From: an uncultured Myxococcales bacterium
GTDB lineage: Bacteria; Myxococcota; Myxococcia; Myxococcales; Myxococcaceae
Direction of reading: 5' to 3'
Assembly (NCBI GenBank): GCA_937980205.1
Contig: CALJKW010000022.1
Span: forward strand, 124,001 to 188,000
Length of the DNA: 64,000 nt
Position numbers and translations under genes: made by a program
Part shown: positions 51,849 to 60,519 of the stretch, one piece after another
Layout of the letters: each line of letters opens with the position of its first letter
How positions within the stretch are numbered: the first letter of the stretch is position 1
Notes under the pieces: model-generated
The model's database searches: none
Told to the model about the DNA's origin: nothing
What the model saw: only the letters and a program-made list of their open reading frames with translations

Positions 51849-54155
51849 TCACTGCGGCGTCAGCACTGCGCCCGCGTTGGTCGCGTCGCTGTTGGTCTGA
51901 AAGACGACGAGCCGATTGCCCGTCCACACCGCGAGCGGCCGCGCGAACGAGGGCCCTCGCGGGTAGCAAGACCAGACGTTGGTCGACGGGTCGTAGACGC
52001 GGACGTCGCCGGTGGACGACATGAAGAGCGCCTCGCTGCCCGTCCACGCGCCGAACGGCCATGGGCTGGCCTCGGGAGCGCCGCCGTCGTTCATCCACCG
52101 CCACGTATTGGTCGCGGGGTTCCACGCCGCGCCGTCCCGAAGGGACAGGTTGCCGCGCGAGCCGCCCCAGACGAGCAACTCGGAGCCCGTCCACACCAGT
52201 GCCGCGTTGCTGCGCGCCCCCGGGCCCCCGTCGTGGGTCATCACCGACCAACTGTCGGTGGTCGGATCGTAAAGGGCTCCGTCGTCGAGCGGCATGGCGA
52301 TGTTGGTAGCGCCGCCGAACATGGCCACCCTGCCGTCGCCCAACGCCACGGCGCCGTGCAGCGGCGAGGCGCGCGGCGCGGCCGCGCCCACCACCGTGGT
52401 CGGGCGCCACCCGCCGTCGGCGGTGTCATAGAGAACGCCCGTCTCGGTGTACGAAACGAACGCCCCGTTGGTGCCCCAGAAGAACACCTCACGTCCCGTC
52501 CACACCGTGGCCGGGTCGTAGCGTTCCGGCGCAACGGGCTGCTGCGCCCACGGCCGCCACTGGTCGAGCGTAGGCTCGTAGTCGGCCCCGCGAAGACCGG
52601 CGCTCGCGCCGACGGCGACGACCCACCGCGTGCCGTCGAACGCTGACGAGGTGTACGGGCGGCCCGAGCTCGGCGCCTGGCTCATCGAGATCGGCCGCCA
52701 CGTCAGGCTCACCGGGTCGAGGCGGCCGCCGACGAAGCCCGAGCTCCCTGCGGACCAGAGCAGAACGGCACCGGCGTCGGGCGCCCACGCGACGGTGGCG
52801 GTGCCGAGGCCAGTGGCCGCGTGCGACTCGATGATCGGTGCGTCGGTGATACCGTCGCCCGTCCACGCAGCGCTGCCCGGCACCCAGCGAAACGCGTGTC
52901 CAGAGAGCAGCGAGCTTGCGCCGACCCCGATGGGCTGGCCGCCGGTGAGGTAGACGGCCGTCGGCGAGAACGCCACCGCGTAGCGAAAGCGGCCGGTCGG
53001 GCCGCCGTCGGAGGGCAGGATCCGCCACTGCCCCGCGCCGGTGTCGAGCGCCGCCGGCAGCGGCACGTCGTCAGGATCGGCGACGACGAGCTGGCCGTTC
53101 ACGAAGCCCATCGACGCTCCGTAAGTGTTCCGCACGCGCGGCCCGCCAGCCGGAATCGAAGACCAGGTGCCGCTGGAGAGGCTCAGCGCACCCCCCGTCG
53201 CGACCGCAGACGAAGTCTCGAGGCCACCGTAGACGTAGAGCGTGGTGGCCGACGCTGCGACCAGTGCGTCGCGACGCGCCGTCGGGGCGCCAGCGAGCGG
53301 CAGCGGCGACCACGAGCGGCTGGCGAGCTGAAGCCTCCACCCTGCGTTGGAGGATTCGGCCGGCGTCGTGCCGTACCCGCCCCACACGAAGACGTCGACG
53401 CCGTTGTAGGCGCCCCCGCTGCAGCACGGCGCGGCGGGGCCTCCGTCGAGGTCGATGGCGCTCCATTCATCCGTGGCAGGAAAGTAGAAGCTGGCCGAGC
53501 CGGTATCGCTCGCATAGACGAAGAAGCGGTCGCCGGCGGGCACGATGAACCCCTGCGGCGAGCTGCGCCGCAGCCCGATGAAGGCGCCGCCGCCGTCCAG
53601 CCCGAGCCAGACGCCGCCGTCGAGTTGCAGCCGGCGGCTGTGTTCCGGGGTGGCGCACAGCCACAGGGCATGAGAGTCGATGGCCGAGAGCTGGCAGTTC
53701 GCCCCGGAGGACGTCGGGCCGTTCTGCTCGGGAATCGGCGTCAACACGGGGGCAGGTTCGGCGCTGTAGAACGCCGGCCGCGCTGTCCTGCCGTCGGGCC
53801 CCTGCCCGCCCACGGTGACGAGGCGCCCTCCGGCGAAGACCAGCTGGTGGCGAGTCCGCAGCATCGAGGGCCACGAATTCCACGTGCCGTTGCGCTCGAC
53901 ACACCCGCGCGAGCCGATCATGCCGGCGCCGCCGCCGACTCCAGCGCCTCCGCCGACACCGCTGGTTCCACCTGCTCCGCCTGTTCCGCCTGTTCCACTG
54001 CTGCCACCGGCAGCGCCGCCGGCGCCGCCCCCGGGTCCGCCGTCGCCGTTCGCGCTGTCTCCGCAGTAGCCAGCGCCGACACAGCGGTCGCGCGCGGCCT
54101 CGAAGTCCCAACAGCCGCAGGCGAGCACCAGGATGAGCGACGCGGCGCGCTTCAC
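51849..54155 (-). CDS. Kelch-like repeat lipoprotein
   Basis: 768 residues. Lipoprotein signal (LILVLACGC), a Gly-rich linker at about 38-85 (GGPGGGAGGAAGGSSGTGG type), then about 650 residues of Kelch-like propeller blades: VFVWGGYG, TLYVYGGLE, VYLTGGQP, VAMFGGATN, LLVWGGSRG, with WxxxP-type ends such as WSVMTHDGGPG and WRWMNDGGAPE. Such propellers usually bind proteins or glycans at the cell surface. GTG at 54155 overlaps the upstream gene (GTGA). It lies inside the block flanked by the 134-bp repeats. Confidence 0.85.
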   Translation of the reverse strand: MKRAASLILVLACGCWDFEAARDRCVGAGYCGDSANGDGGPGGGAGGAAGGSSGTGGTGGAGGTSGVGGGAGVGGGAGMIGSRGCVERNGTWNSWPSMLRTRHQLVFAGGRLVTVGGQGPDGRTARPAFYSAEPAPVLTPIPEQNGPTSSGANCQLSAIDSHALWLCATPEHSRRLQLDGGVWLGLDGGGAFIGLRRSSPQGFIVPAGDRFFVYASDTGSASFYFPATDEWSAIDLDGGPAAPCCSGGAYNGVDVFVWGGYGTTPAESSNAGWRLQLASRSWSPLPLAGAPTARRDALVAASATTLYVYGGLETSSAVATGGALSLSSGTWSSIPAGGPRVRNTYGASMGFVNGQLVVADPDDVPLPAALDTGAGQWRILPSDGGPTGRFRYAVAFSPTAVYLTGGQPIGVGASSLLSGHAFRWVPGSAAWTGDGITDAPIIESHAATGLGTATVAWAPDAGAVLLWSAGSSGFVGGRLDPVSLTWRPISMSQAPSSGRPYTSSAFDGTRWVVAVGASAGLRGADYEPTLDQWRPWAQQPVAPERYDPATVWTGREVFFWGTNGAFVSYTETGVLYDTADGGWRPTTVVGAAAPRASPLHGAVALGDGRVAMFGGATNIAMPLDDGALYDPTTDSWSVMTHDGGPGARSNAALVWTGSELLVWGGSRGNLSLRDGAAWNPATNTWRWMNDGGAPEASPWPFGAWTGSEALFMSSTGDVRVYDPSTNVWSCYPRGPSFARPLAVWTGNRLVVFQTNSDATNAGAVLTPQ

Positions 54156-54934
54156 CAGAGGGCCTCCAGCGCCAGCGCGCCGCCGCCGGGGTTGGGGGCG
54201 AGCGCGAGCCGCACCTGGTACGGCGCGGGCCACAGCAGGGCGATGAGCCCGGCGACGGCGAACGCGCCGGCGACGCCCGCCGCCACCCAGGCGCCGAGCT
54301 GCAGCGCCTTGCCGTCGCGCACGGCGGCGTCGGCCTGCGCGGCGGTGAGGCGCGCGGTGGCCGAGGCACCGTCGAGCATGCGGTACGCGCCGCCGGCCAT
54401 GACGAACAGCACGCCAGAGGCGACGCCCGCGGCCAGCGCGCCCCCGAAGAGCGGAGCCCAGAGCGTGACGCGACCCGCCTGCAGCGGCGGCCTTTCGCTG
54501 CGCAGCTCGGCTGCGAGCTGGTCGGCGGCCACCCCGAGGCCGTCGAGCACCGCCTGCTCGCTGTCGCCGGTCACCCGCCGGCTCGCGAGCAGCCGCGCGT
54601 TGCGCGCGTCGGTGACGTTGGCGGTCGCTTCGATCTCGTCGCCCAGCTTCACCAGCGACCCCGAGACGAGGACGTCGGCGCCGAGCGCCGACGTGAGCTC
54701 GACCATGCAGGAGGCGTCGCTGCAGCCCATCAGCTGGCGCTGCCGCTCGATGCCGAGCACAGCGATGAGATCTTTCTCGGTGATGACGTTGAACCCTCGG
54801 CTCTGCAGGCGGGCGCCGAGCTGGGCCGCGAAGTACGCCGCGCGCTCGCTCTCCACGCCCACCGCCGAGAAGCGGGTCACGACCAGTTTCTGCGGCGCGG
54901 CGGCGGCGCAGAGCACTGCGACGAGCGTCAGCAT
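54152..54934 (-). CDS. CsgG/TolB-N-like exported protein with membrane segments
   Basis: 260 residues. Signal peptide (LTLVAVLCAAAAP), then an alpha/beta domain of the type seen in CsgG and related proteins of myxobacteria: LVVTRFSAVGVESERAAYFA, NVITEKDLIAVLG, MGCSDASCMVELTSALGADVLVSGSLVK. Two hydrophobic segments follow at about 175-195 and 220-240. It overlaps the Kelch lipoprotein gene. Together they may form a surface or secretion-related pair. ATG at 54934. Confidence 0.72.
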   Translation of the reverse strand: MLTLVAVLCAAAAPQKLVVTRFSAVGVESERAAYFAAQLGARLQSRGFNVITEKDLIAVLGIERQRQLMGCSDASCMVELTSALGADVLVSGSLVKLGDEIEATANVTDARNARLLASRRVTGDSEQAVLDGLGVAADQLAAELRSERPPLQAGRVTLWAPLFGGALAAGVASGVLFVMAGGAYRMLDGASATARLTAAQADAAVRDGKALQLGAWVAAGVAGAFAVAGLIALLWPAPYQVRLALAPNPGGGALALEALW

Positions 54935-55102
54935 GTGAGGCCAGTCTGCCACGAACCGGTGAGTGTCATGCTCCCGTTCACGGGGACCGGCTCACCTCGA
55001 GTCGGCTGACCCCGAAGCGGTGCTCGAACCACCCGGGGCGGCGGACACGCCTGTTCGGCACGCGGCCGAAGCCCAACCAGCTCGACCCGACTCGAGCGTC
55101 AG

Positions 55103-55196
55103 ACGAAGCACACGAGGGCCGACGAACGCGGCGTGCGCGTCGAACGGGTCGCGCTGCGAAGCGGCGTGCCCGGCGTCAGGCGACGGCGGTCACTGA
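55103..55196 (+). pseudogene. Remnant of the small Cys-rich lipoprotein gene 3' end
   Basis: A decayed copy of the last 30 codons of the gene at 51526-51765: the frame ends CASNGSRCEAACPASGDGGH, stop, but a one-base deletion after CACGAGGGC and lack of any upstream signal peptide make it non-functional. The gap 54935-55102 before it holds nothing else recognised. Confidence 0.75.
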
Positions 55197-55235
55197 GACA
55201 TCGTCGCGGTGATGATGCTGCCACCGAGCAGCGCC
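55103..55235. repeat. Direct repeat copy B (133 bp)
   Basis: Matches 51671-51804: the last 53 bases are identical, the first part diverged with one deleted base. Here the SDR end continues into the intact gene, whereas the lipoprotein part is the decayed side. Confidence 0.85.
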
Positions 55236-55978
55236 ATGCCACCGTCGACGCTGTAGACCGAGCCGGTCACGTACGAGCCCGCGTCGCTCGCGAGGAACAG
55301 GGCGACGTTGGCGACGTCGTCCTTCGTGCCGAAGCGGGGAAGCGGCATCATCTGCGTGAGCTTGTTGCGCGTCGCCTCGTCGGGCGCGAGCCGGTCCATC
55401 CCTTCGGTCTCGGCGATCGGCCCGGGGGAGATGGAGTTCACGCGAACTCCCGCATGGCCCCACTCGAGCGCGAGCGTGCGGGTGATCATGTCGACGCCGG
55501 CCTTCGCGGCGCAGACGTGCGACTGCATCGGCCACGGCGCGCTCGCTTGCGGAGCGGAGATGTTGAGGACACAGGCGCCCGGCTTGCGAAGGTGCTCGAA
55601 CGCCGCCCGGCACGCGTTGAAGGTGCCGAGCACGTCGATCTCCAGCACCGCCTTGAAGCCGTTGCTCGACATCATGACGGCCGGAGCGGGGAAGTTGCCG
55701 GCCGCGCCGCAGACGAGGACGTCGATCGGCCCGACCGAGGCGATGGCGGCCTGCAGCGGCTCGAAGTGGCGCACGTCTGCGGCGTGCCCGCTGGCGTCGA
55801 TGCCCTTCGCCTTCAAGCCGGTGACCGCGGCGTTCAGCTTCTCGAGGTTGCGGCCGTTGATGGCGACCTTCGCGCCAGCTTCTCCGAACTTCTCGGCGAT
55901 GCGGAGGTTGATGCCGCTCGAGCCTCCGGTGACGAAGACCGTCTTCCCGCGAAACAGCCCCTCTCGGAAGACGCTCAC
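55190..55978 (-). CDS. SDR enzyme, 2,4-dienoyl-CoA-reductase-like
   Basis: 262 residues. TGGSSGI cofactor loop, a CGAAGNFPAPA segment and SHVCAAKAGVDMITRTLALEWG active site with His in place of Tyr, PGPIAETEG after it. This Tyr-less pattern is that of peroxisome-type 2,4-dienoyl-CoA reductases (DECR2-like), which remove double bases in unsaturated acyl-CoA breakdown using NADPH. GTG at 55978 overlaps the TetR gene stop (GTGA), so the two are co-expressed. Its last 53 bases are duplicated at 51752-51804. Confidence 0.8.
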   Translation of the reverse strand: MSVFREGLFRGKTVFVTGGSSGINLRIAEKFGEAGAKVAINGRNLEKLNAAVTGLKAKGIDASGHAADVRHFEPLQAAIASVGPIDVLVCGAAGNFPAPAVMMSSNGFKAVLEIDVLGTFNACRAAFEHLRKPGACVLNISAPQASAPWPMQSHVCAAKAGVDMITRTLALEWGHAGVRVNSISPGPIAETEGMDRLAPDEATRNKLTQMMPLPRFGTKDDVANVALFLASDAGSYVTGSVYSVDGGMALLGGSIITATMSQ

Positions 55979-56553
55979 GTGCGGCCGCGCGCCCCGGTGA
56001 GGAAGAGCGTCGAGACGCCCTTGAGCACCGTCTCCAGCGGGAGCATCGGGTTCGCGCACCAGGCCATCATCGCGGCGAGGGCGTTGGACAGGTAGAAGTC
56101 CGCGAGCACTTCGGGAGGCAGCACGTCCGAGAGCTCGCCGCGCTCGGCGGCGGCGGTGAAGAGCTTGCCGAGGACGTCGCGGACGGGGACTCCTTCGCGG
56201 TCCATCACGACGCTGGTCATCTTGAGCGCGACCGAGGCGACGTCGGGGAGCAGCTTGGGGTCCTTCTCCCAGATGGAGGCCATCTCCGAGGCGACGGTCT
56301 CGAGGACGACGTCGATCTTCGCGGTCGGCGGCAGCTCGGCGAGCTTCGCCGCGATGGGCTTCTGCGACTCGCGCAACAGCTCGATGAGCACGTCGTCTTT
56401 CGTCGGGAAGTGGAAGTAGAAGGCCCCGCGGCTGACTTCGCTCTTGTTGGCGATGTCTTCGATGCGGCACTGAGCGACACCGTCGCGGCGAAAGACCTCG
56501 AGAGCTGCGACGTAGATGCGGCGCCGGGTCTCTTCGCGTTGTTTGTCTCTCAC
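55975..56553 (-). CDS. TetR-family transcriptional regulator
   Basis: 192 residues. N-terminal helix-turn-helix of the TetR type: RRRIYVAALEVFRRDG ... IEDIANKSEVSRGAFYFHFPTKDDV. The C-terminal ligand domain has the FadR/AcrR-like helical pattern. It probably controls the SDR gene it overlaps and perhaps the divergent NRDE gene 20 bases away; its ligand is unknown (an acyl-CoA would fit the context). GTG at 56553. Confidence 0.9.
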   Translation of the reverse strand: MRDKQREETRRRIYVAALEVFRRDGVAQCRIEDIANKSEVSRGAFYFHFPTKDDVLIELLRESQKPIAAKLAELPPTAKIDVVLETVASEMASIWEKDPKLLPDVASVALKMTSVVMDREGVPVRDVLGKLFTAAAERGELSDVLPPEVLADFYLSNALAAMMAWCANPMLPLETVLKGVSTLFLTGARGRT

Positions 56554-56573
56554 GGGTGCTGCACCATAACAAA

Positions 56574-57266
56574 GTGTGCACGCTCGCTCTGGCGTTTCGG
56601 AAGCACGAAGGCTGGCCCGTGGTCGTAGCCGCGAACCGTGACGAGGCGCTGGATCGTCCTTCGGTCGGACCTCATCTGTGGAAGCAGGGCTTCGTCGCAC
56701 CACGGGATGAGCGCGCCGGCGGAACGTGGCTGGGCCTGACTCGCGGCGGGCTGTTCCTCGGCGTCACGAATCGGTTCCCCACGCTGCGCGACGCCGCGCG
56801 CGGGTCGCGGGGCACGCTCGTCGCCGAGCTGCTCGAGTCGCCCGACGCGCGCACGCTGCACGAGCGGGCCTCGAAGGTGGACCCGCTTCGCTACAACGCG
56901 TTTCACCTGATGTACGCGGACGAGAAGGACGCGTTCATCACGTGGAGCGATGGCGAGAAGCTGACCGCATATGCGCTGGAGCCGGGGCTACACGTCGTCA
57001 CCGAGCGCAGCTTCGGAGGAGATGACGCGGAGCGCGTCGGTGCGCTGCGCAGCGCATGGCCGGTGGAGCCGGCGCCGGAGGCGCTGCAGCGCACGCTGCG
57101 GCTGCCGCAGACGTACATGTTCGTGCCCGAGTACAACTACGGGACGCGGTCTTCGATGGTGCTCCTGCAGGGGCCGAGCGGGCGGCGGTTCTACTGGGCC
57201 GAGGGGCAGCCGCCGACGCCGCCGGCGTTCAGCGAGCGCGCGGATCTGATCGCAGCGCTGGGGTAG
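56574..57266 (+). CDS. NRDE (TANGO2-like) family protein
   Basis: 230 residues. The family starts MCxxxF and holds NRDE: here CTLALAF and VVVAANRDEALDRP, then GGTWLGL and GVTNR. The GTG at 56574 puts Cys at position 2, as in the family, and is preferred over an upstream GTG. Possible Ntn-hydrolase-type fold; biochemical role of NRDE proteins is not settled (TANGO2 is linked to haem and lipid handling). Confidence 0.85.
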   Translation: MCTLALAFRKHEGWPVVVAANRDEALDRPSVGPHLWKQGFVAPRDERAGGTWLGLTRGGLFLGVTNRFPTLRDAARGSRGTLVAELLESPDARTLHERASKVDPLRYNAFHLMYADEKDAFITWSDGEKLTAYALEPGLHVVTERSFGGDDAERVGALRSAWPVEPAPEALQRTLRLPQTYMFVPEYNYGTRSSMVLLQGPSGRRFYWAEGQPPTPPAFSERADLIAALG

Positions 57267-57277
57267 CGTTCGCGAGC

Positions 57278-57670
57278 GTGAAGCCAGTCGTGGCGATGGG
57301 CATCGGGTTGCTCGTGGCGTGCTCAGGGCGCACGTACGGTGGCCGAGCCTGCTCGGGACTCGCGCTCGGGACCGACGAGTCGACGCTGCCGGTCTTGACG
57401 ACGCGGCCGTACGGAATGACGGCGCCTGCGCACGGCGCAATCATCACCGGCACCGACGAGCTTCGCTGCTGCCTGAACAGGGGCATCGGCACGATGTACG
57501 ACTGCACGTTGCTCGACTGCGATGCGTACGTGCCGCGCGTCATGGTTTCGTCGCTCGGTGGCAAGTACGAGCGCGAGCCTTGCGGTCTCTCGAGGCCAGG
57601 CTTCGCCGAATGCTGGGCGCTCACCGTGGATCAGAAGGTTGTCGGTGTTTGGGCCGCCTGCTTCGACTAG
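57278..57670 (+). CDS. Cys-rich lipoprotein, unknown
   Basis: 130 residues. Signal with lipobox-like GIGLLVACS. Cys in GRACSGL, RCCLNR, YDCTLLDCDAY, EPCGLS, AECWAL and AACFD suggest several disulfides. GTG at 57278; an internal ATG six codons later also keeps the signal. No family recognised. Confidence 0.65.
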   Translation: MKPVVAMGIGLLVACSGRTYGGRACSGLALGTDESTLPVLTTRPYGMTAPAHGAIITGTDELRCCLNRGIGTMYDCTLLDCDAYVPRVMVSSLGGKYEREPCGLSRPGFAECWALTVDQKVVGVWAACFD

Positions 57671-57679
57671 AAGGACGAC

Positions 57680-58102
57680 ATGCCGTCCGCCGACGAGCTG
57701 ATCCTTCAGATGCAGCACCTCGAGGCGCAGGCGCGCGCCACGCAGGAGGCGAAGGCGTCACGCAGCGGGCTCGAGCGGCTGAAGAGCCAGGCGCAGAAGC
57801 TCGCGTGGAAGACGCAGGCCGAGGTCACCGCGCTCGAGAAGGTGCGCGACGAGGGCGAGGCGAGGCTCGACGAGCTGCGGAAGGACGGCGTGCAGAGCCA
57901 CGAGGCGCAGGAGTACGTGAAGGTGAAGGCGGCCATCGACGACGCCGCGAAGCGGCTCGTGAAGGCGAGGGCCCAGCTGAACTTTGCGCTGGACCGCATG
58001 AGCGAGGTCGAGCGGCGCGAGTACGAGGCGTTTCACGCCGAGGTTCGGGCCGAGACGCACGGGCAGCTGGCGGAGGACCCGTTGTTCAACAAGGGGACGT
58101 AG
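57680..58102 (+). CDS. Coiled-coil protein, unknown
   Basis: 140 residues, almost entirely helical with heptad spacing, rich in Ala, Glu, Lys and Arg; no signal peptide or Cys. Follows the lipoprotein by 9 bases and may share its transcript. A REP-like element follows its stop. Confidence 0.65.
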   Translation: MPSADELILQMQHLEAQARATQEAKASRSGLERLKSQAQKLAWKTQAEVTALEKVRDEGEARLDELRKDGVQSHEAQEYVKVKAAIDDAAKRLVKARAQLNFALDRMSEVERREYEAFHAEVRAETHGQLAEDPLFNKGT

Positions 58103-58140
58103 CCTCCTTCGTTCGTCCCGAGCCCCCGGGTGACTTTGGG

Positions 58141-58190
58141 CCCGCTTCGACTGCGCGCTTCGCGCTCCGCTCACCGTGAACGGCGGGGTT
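58141..58190 (+). repeat. REP-like element, third copy
   Basis: CCCGCTTCGACTGCGCGCTTCGCGCTCCGCTCACCGTGAACGG (shown in two parts: CCCGCTTCGACTGCGC and CTCACCGTGAACGG). It matches the arms of the inverted pair at 31065-31188 and, as there, lies just beyond the end of a gene. Confidence 0.7.
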
Positions 58191-58512
58191 ACGGTGCTGG
58201 CTTCAGCGCCACCTTCTCGATGAGGCACGCGTCCTTGCTGCACACGCTGAACGCGAATGTGCCCGCGACGTTCGGCACCGGCACCGACAGCGACGTCTCG
58301 GTCAGCGTCGCCTGCTCCTTCAGCTGCAGGCGGCCGCCGTCCTCCGGCGCGAACGTCACCGGGTACTCGTCGTTCATGTGGTACCCGGCGCCGGCCTTCA
58401 CCTCGACGCGCTCGGCGTTCCGCGTGAGCGAGTAGGGCGGACCCTCGGCCTTCTTCTCCGAAGGGCAGGCCGCTGCGAGCAGCAAGACGACTACTTGTAT
58501 TTGACGCCGCAT
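58189..58512 (-). CDS. Small lipoprotein, unknown
   Basis: 107 residues. Lipoprotein signal (VVVLLLAAAC), then a beta-rich domain (YHMNDEYPVTFAPEDGG ... FAFSVCSKDACLIEKVALKP) with two close Cys. It overlaps the redoxin gene by 22 bases on the same strand, so it may work with it in the periplasm. Confidence 0.7.
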   Translation of the reverse strand: MRRQIQVVVLLLAAACPSEKKAEGPPYSLTRNAERVEVKAGAGYHMNDEYPVTFAPEDGGRLQLKEQATLTETSLSVPVPNVAGTFAFSVCSKDACLIEKVALKPAP

Positions 58513-59093
58513 CCGTAGGCCTTCGTCTCCGCGACGCTCACCGGCTTACCGGCCGCGAGCTCGTCGAGCGCCTGCTCGACGTAGTTCACCAGCTTCCCGC
58601 CCTGCGGAGACTGCCCCTCGCCGTCGGGCGAGTTGTCGATCGCGCCGCGGTAGACGAGCTTGCCGCTCTTGTCGATCACGTACATGTGCGGAGTGTTCGT
58701 CGCGCCGTACTGCTTCCCCACGGTGCCCTCGGCGTCGAGCAGCACCGGGTGCGAGAGCCCGAACGCCTTCACCCCCTCGCGGCTCTTCTCGGGCCCGGCG
58801 CCCTGCTTGCCGGCGGCGCCCGAGTTCACGGCGAGCCACACGGTGCCCTTGTCCGTCTGCTTCTTCGCGGTGCCCACCAGCGAGCCCTTCGTGTGCGAGT
58901 TCTTCACGTACGGGCACTCGGGGTTGAACCACTCGAGCACGACCGTCTTGCCCTTGAAGTCCGACAGCTTGACGGTCTTGCCGTCGAGGTCGGGCAGGGC
59001 GAAGTCAGGAGCAGGCCCACCGACTTTCGCGGAAGTTTGATCGGCGAGGGCACCACCGGATACCAAGAGCACCAGCAGAGTCGTCGTTCGCAT
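58491..59093 (-). CDS. Periplasmic redoxin (AhpC/TSA-like)
   Basis: 200 residues with a signal peptide (LLVLLVSGGALA). Thioredoxin-fold: GGPAPDFALPDLDGKTVKLSDF, then WFNPECPYVKNSH with the single active Cys (C60) in place of CxxC, and TPHMYVIDKSGKLVYRG. A second Cys sits in the C-terminal YGCGVKYK. Probably a thiol peroxidase-like or disulfide-handling enzyme. ATG at 59093. Confidence 0.85.
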   Translation of the reverse strand: MRTTTLLVLLVSGGALADQTSAKVGGPAPDFALPDLDGKTVKLSDFKGKTVVLEWFNPECPYVKNSHTKGSLVGTAKKQTDKGTVWLAVNSGAAGKQGAGPEKSREGVKAFGLSHPVLLDAEGTVGKQYGATNTPHMYVIDKSGKLVYRGAIDNSPDGEGQSPQGGKLVNYVEQALDELAAGKPVSVAETKAYGCGVKYK

Positions 59094-59162
59094 GTTCACG
59101 GCTGCTTAACGAGATTCCCTTCAAAATTTTCCGTTTTTTCCGTCCGCGGTGTCTTTCCTCCC

Positions 59163-60437
59163 ATGCCCACCCGCCTGACGCTGTTCGCGCTGTTCGCCGC
59201 CGCGTGTGCTCCGACGCCGACGACGGTGCCGGACCCGAACCTCGACGGCCCGAAGACCTGGTACGGAGTCGTCGGCCCGCTCGTCGCCACCCGCTGCGCC
59301 ATCTGCCACCGCTCGGACGACATCGGACCGTTCCCGCTCGAGAAGTACGAAGAGGTGAAGGCGATGGCGATGTCGGTGAAGGCGGCGGTCGCGTCGAAGC
59401 GGATGCCGCCGTTTCCGCCGGAGCAGAGCGACGAGAGCGGCTGCCCGCGGCTCGACGACGTGCGCCGCATGAGCGACGCCGAGCGGGCGGTGCTCCTCGC
59501 GTGGCTCGACGACGGGCTGCCCGAGGGCACTCCGGGCGAGCAGCCGAAGATTCCGAAGAACGAGCCGCTCGGCCCGCCCACCGATCAATGGGACATGGAG
59601 ACCGAGTACCTGTCGAGCTCCGCCGAGGTCGACGACTACCGCTGCTTCATCATCGACCCGAAGGTCATCACCTCGGTGCCGGTCGGCGCGGTCTCGGTGA
59701 AGCCCGGCAACCGCCGCATCGTGCACCACTCGGCCGTGTACCTCGTGCCGCCCGAAGAGGCGCAGAAGGTCCGCGAGCTGGACGCGAAGGAGGCCGGCCC
59801 CGGCTACACCTGTTACGGCGGCGTCGGCGTCACGCAGGCGTACCCGACCGGCCTGTGGGTGCCGGGCAACGACGCGCCGCTGGTGCCTCCGCACGGAGGC
59901 GTCGGCTACTACCTGCTCCCCGGCTGGGTCTTCGTCGTGCAGCAGCACTACAACTACGCGCTCGGCCGCGAGCCCGACAAGTCGACGGTGACGCTGTGGC
60001 GCGCGAACGCCATCGTCACCGAGGTGCCGCACGCGCTCGTCACCGGCACGCTCGACTTCACGATCCCGCCGAACACGATGGGGCACACCATCACCTCCGA
60101 GGCGAACATCATCGCGAGAGGGCGCCAGGCGGCGGTGTGGAACGAGGCGAACGAGGGGAAGATCTACTCGGTCTGGGCGCACCAGCATCAGCTCGGCAAG
60201 TCGGTGAACATCGATCTCATCCGCGCCGACGGCTCGACGCAGTGCCTGCTGCGGATCCCGAAGTGGGACTTCAACTGGCAGAGCATCTACAAGGTGCGCG
60301 ACTTCGTCGTCGTGAAGCCCGGCGACAAGGTCCGCACCACCTGCGTCTGGGACAACCCGCGGCCCACCGAGGTGAAGTACGGAGAGGGCACCGCCGACGA
60401 GATGTGCCTGGGCAGCTTCGCGTTGCTGAACCCCTGA
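59163..60437 (+). CDS. Copper-dependent monooxygenase-like protein with cytochrome c domain
   Basis: 424 residues, exported (lipoprotein-like start ALFAAACAP). Residues 40-110: cytochrome c-type CAICH (C45, C48, H49). Then a PHM/DBM-like two-domain copper fold: HH at 188-189 (RIVHHSAVYL), H262 (QQHYNY), HxH at 340-342 (WAHQHQLGKS) and M414 (DEMCLG), matching the copper ligands of peptidylglycine/dopamine monooxygenases. Likely an extracytoplasmic hydroxylase fed by its own haem; substrate unknown. Confidence 0.82.
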   Translation: MPTRLTLFALFAAACAPTPTTVPDPNLDGPKTWYGVVGPLVATRCAICHRSDDIGPFPLEKYEEVKAMAMSVKAAVASKRMPPFPPEQSDESGCPRLDDVRRMSDAERAVLLAWLDDGLPEGTPGEQPKIPKNEPLGPPTDQWDMETEYLSSSAEVDDYRCFIIDPKVITSVPVGAVSVKPGNRRIVHHSAVYLVPPEEAQKVRELDAKEAGPGYTCYGGVGVTQAYPTGLWVPGNDAPLVPPHGGVGYYLLPGWVFVVQQHYNYALGREPDKSTVTLWRANAIVTEVPHALVTGTLDFTIPPNTMGHTITSEANIIARGRQAAVWNEANEGKIYSVWAHQHQLGKSVNIDLIRADGSTQCLLRIPKWDFNWQSIYKVRDFVVVKPGDKVRTTCVWDNPRPTEVKYGEGTADEMCLGSFALLNP

Positions 60438-60519
60438 GCACCTGGGCTCGGGCGCCGCGCCGAACGCTTCGCGCCAGTTCCGGTGGTGGAAGCGCGGCTC
60501 GCCGGCTAACCCACGCCGC

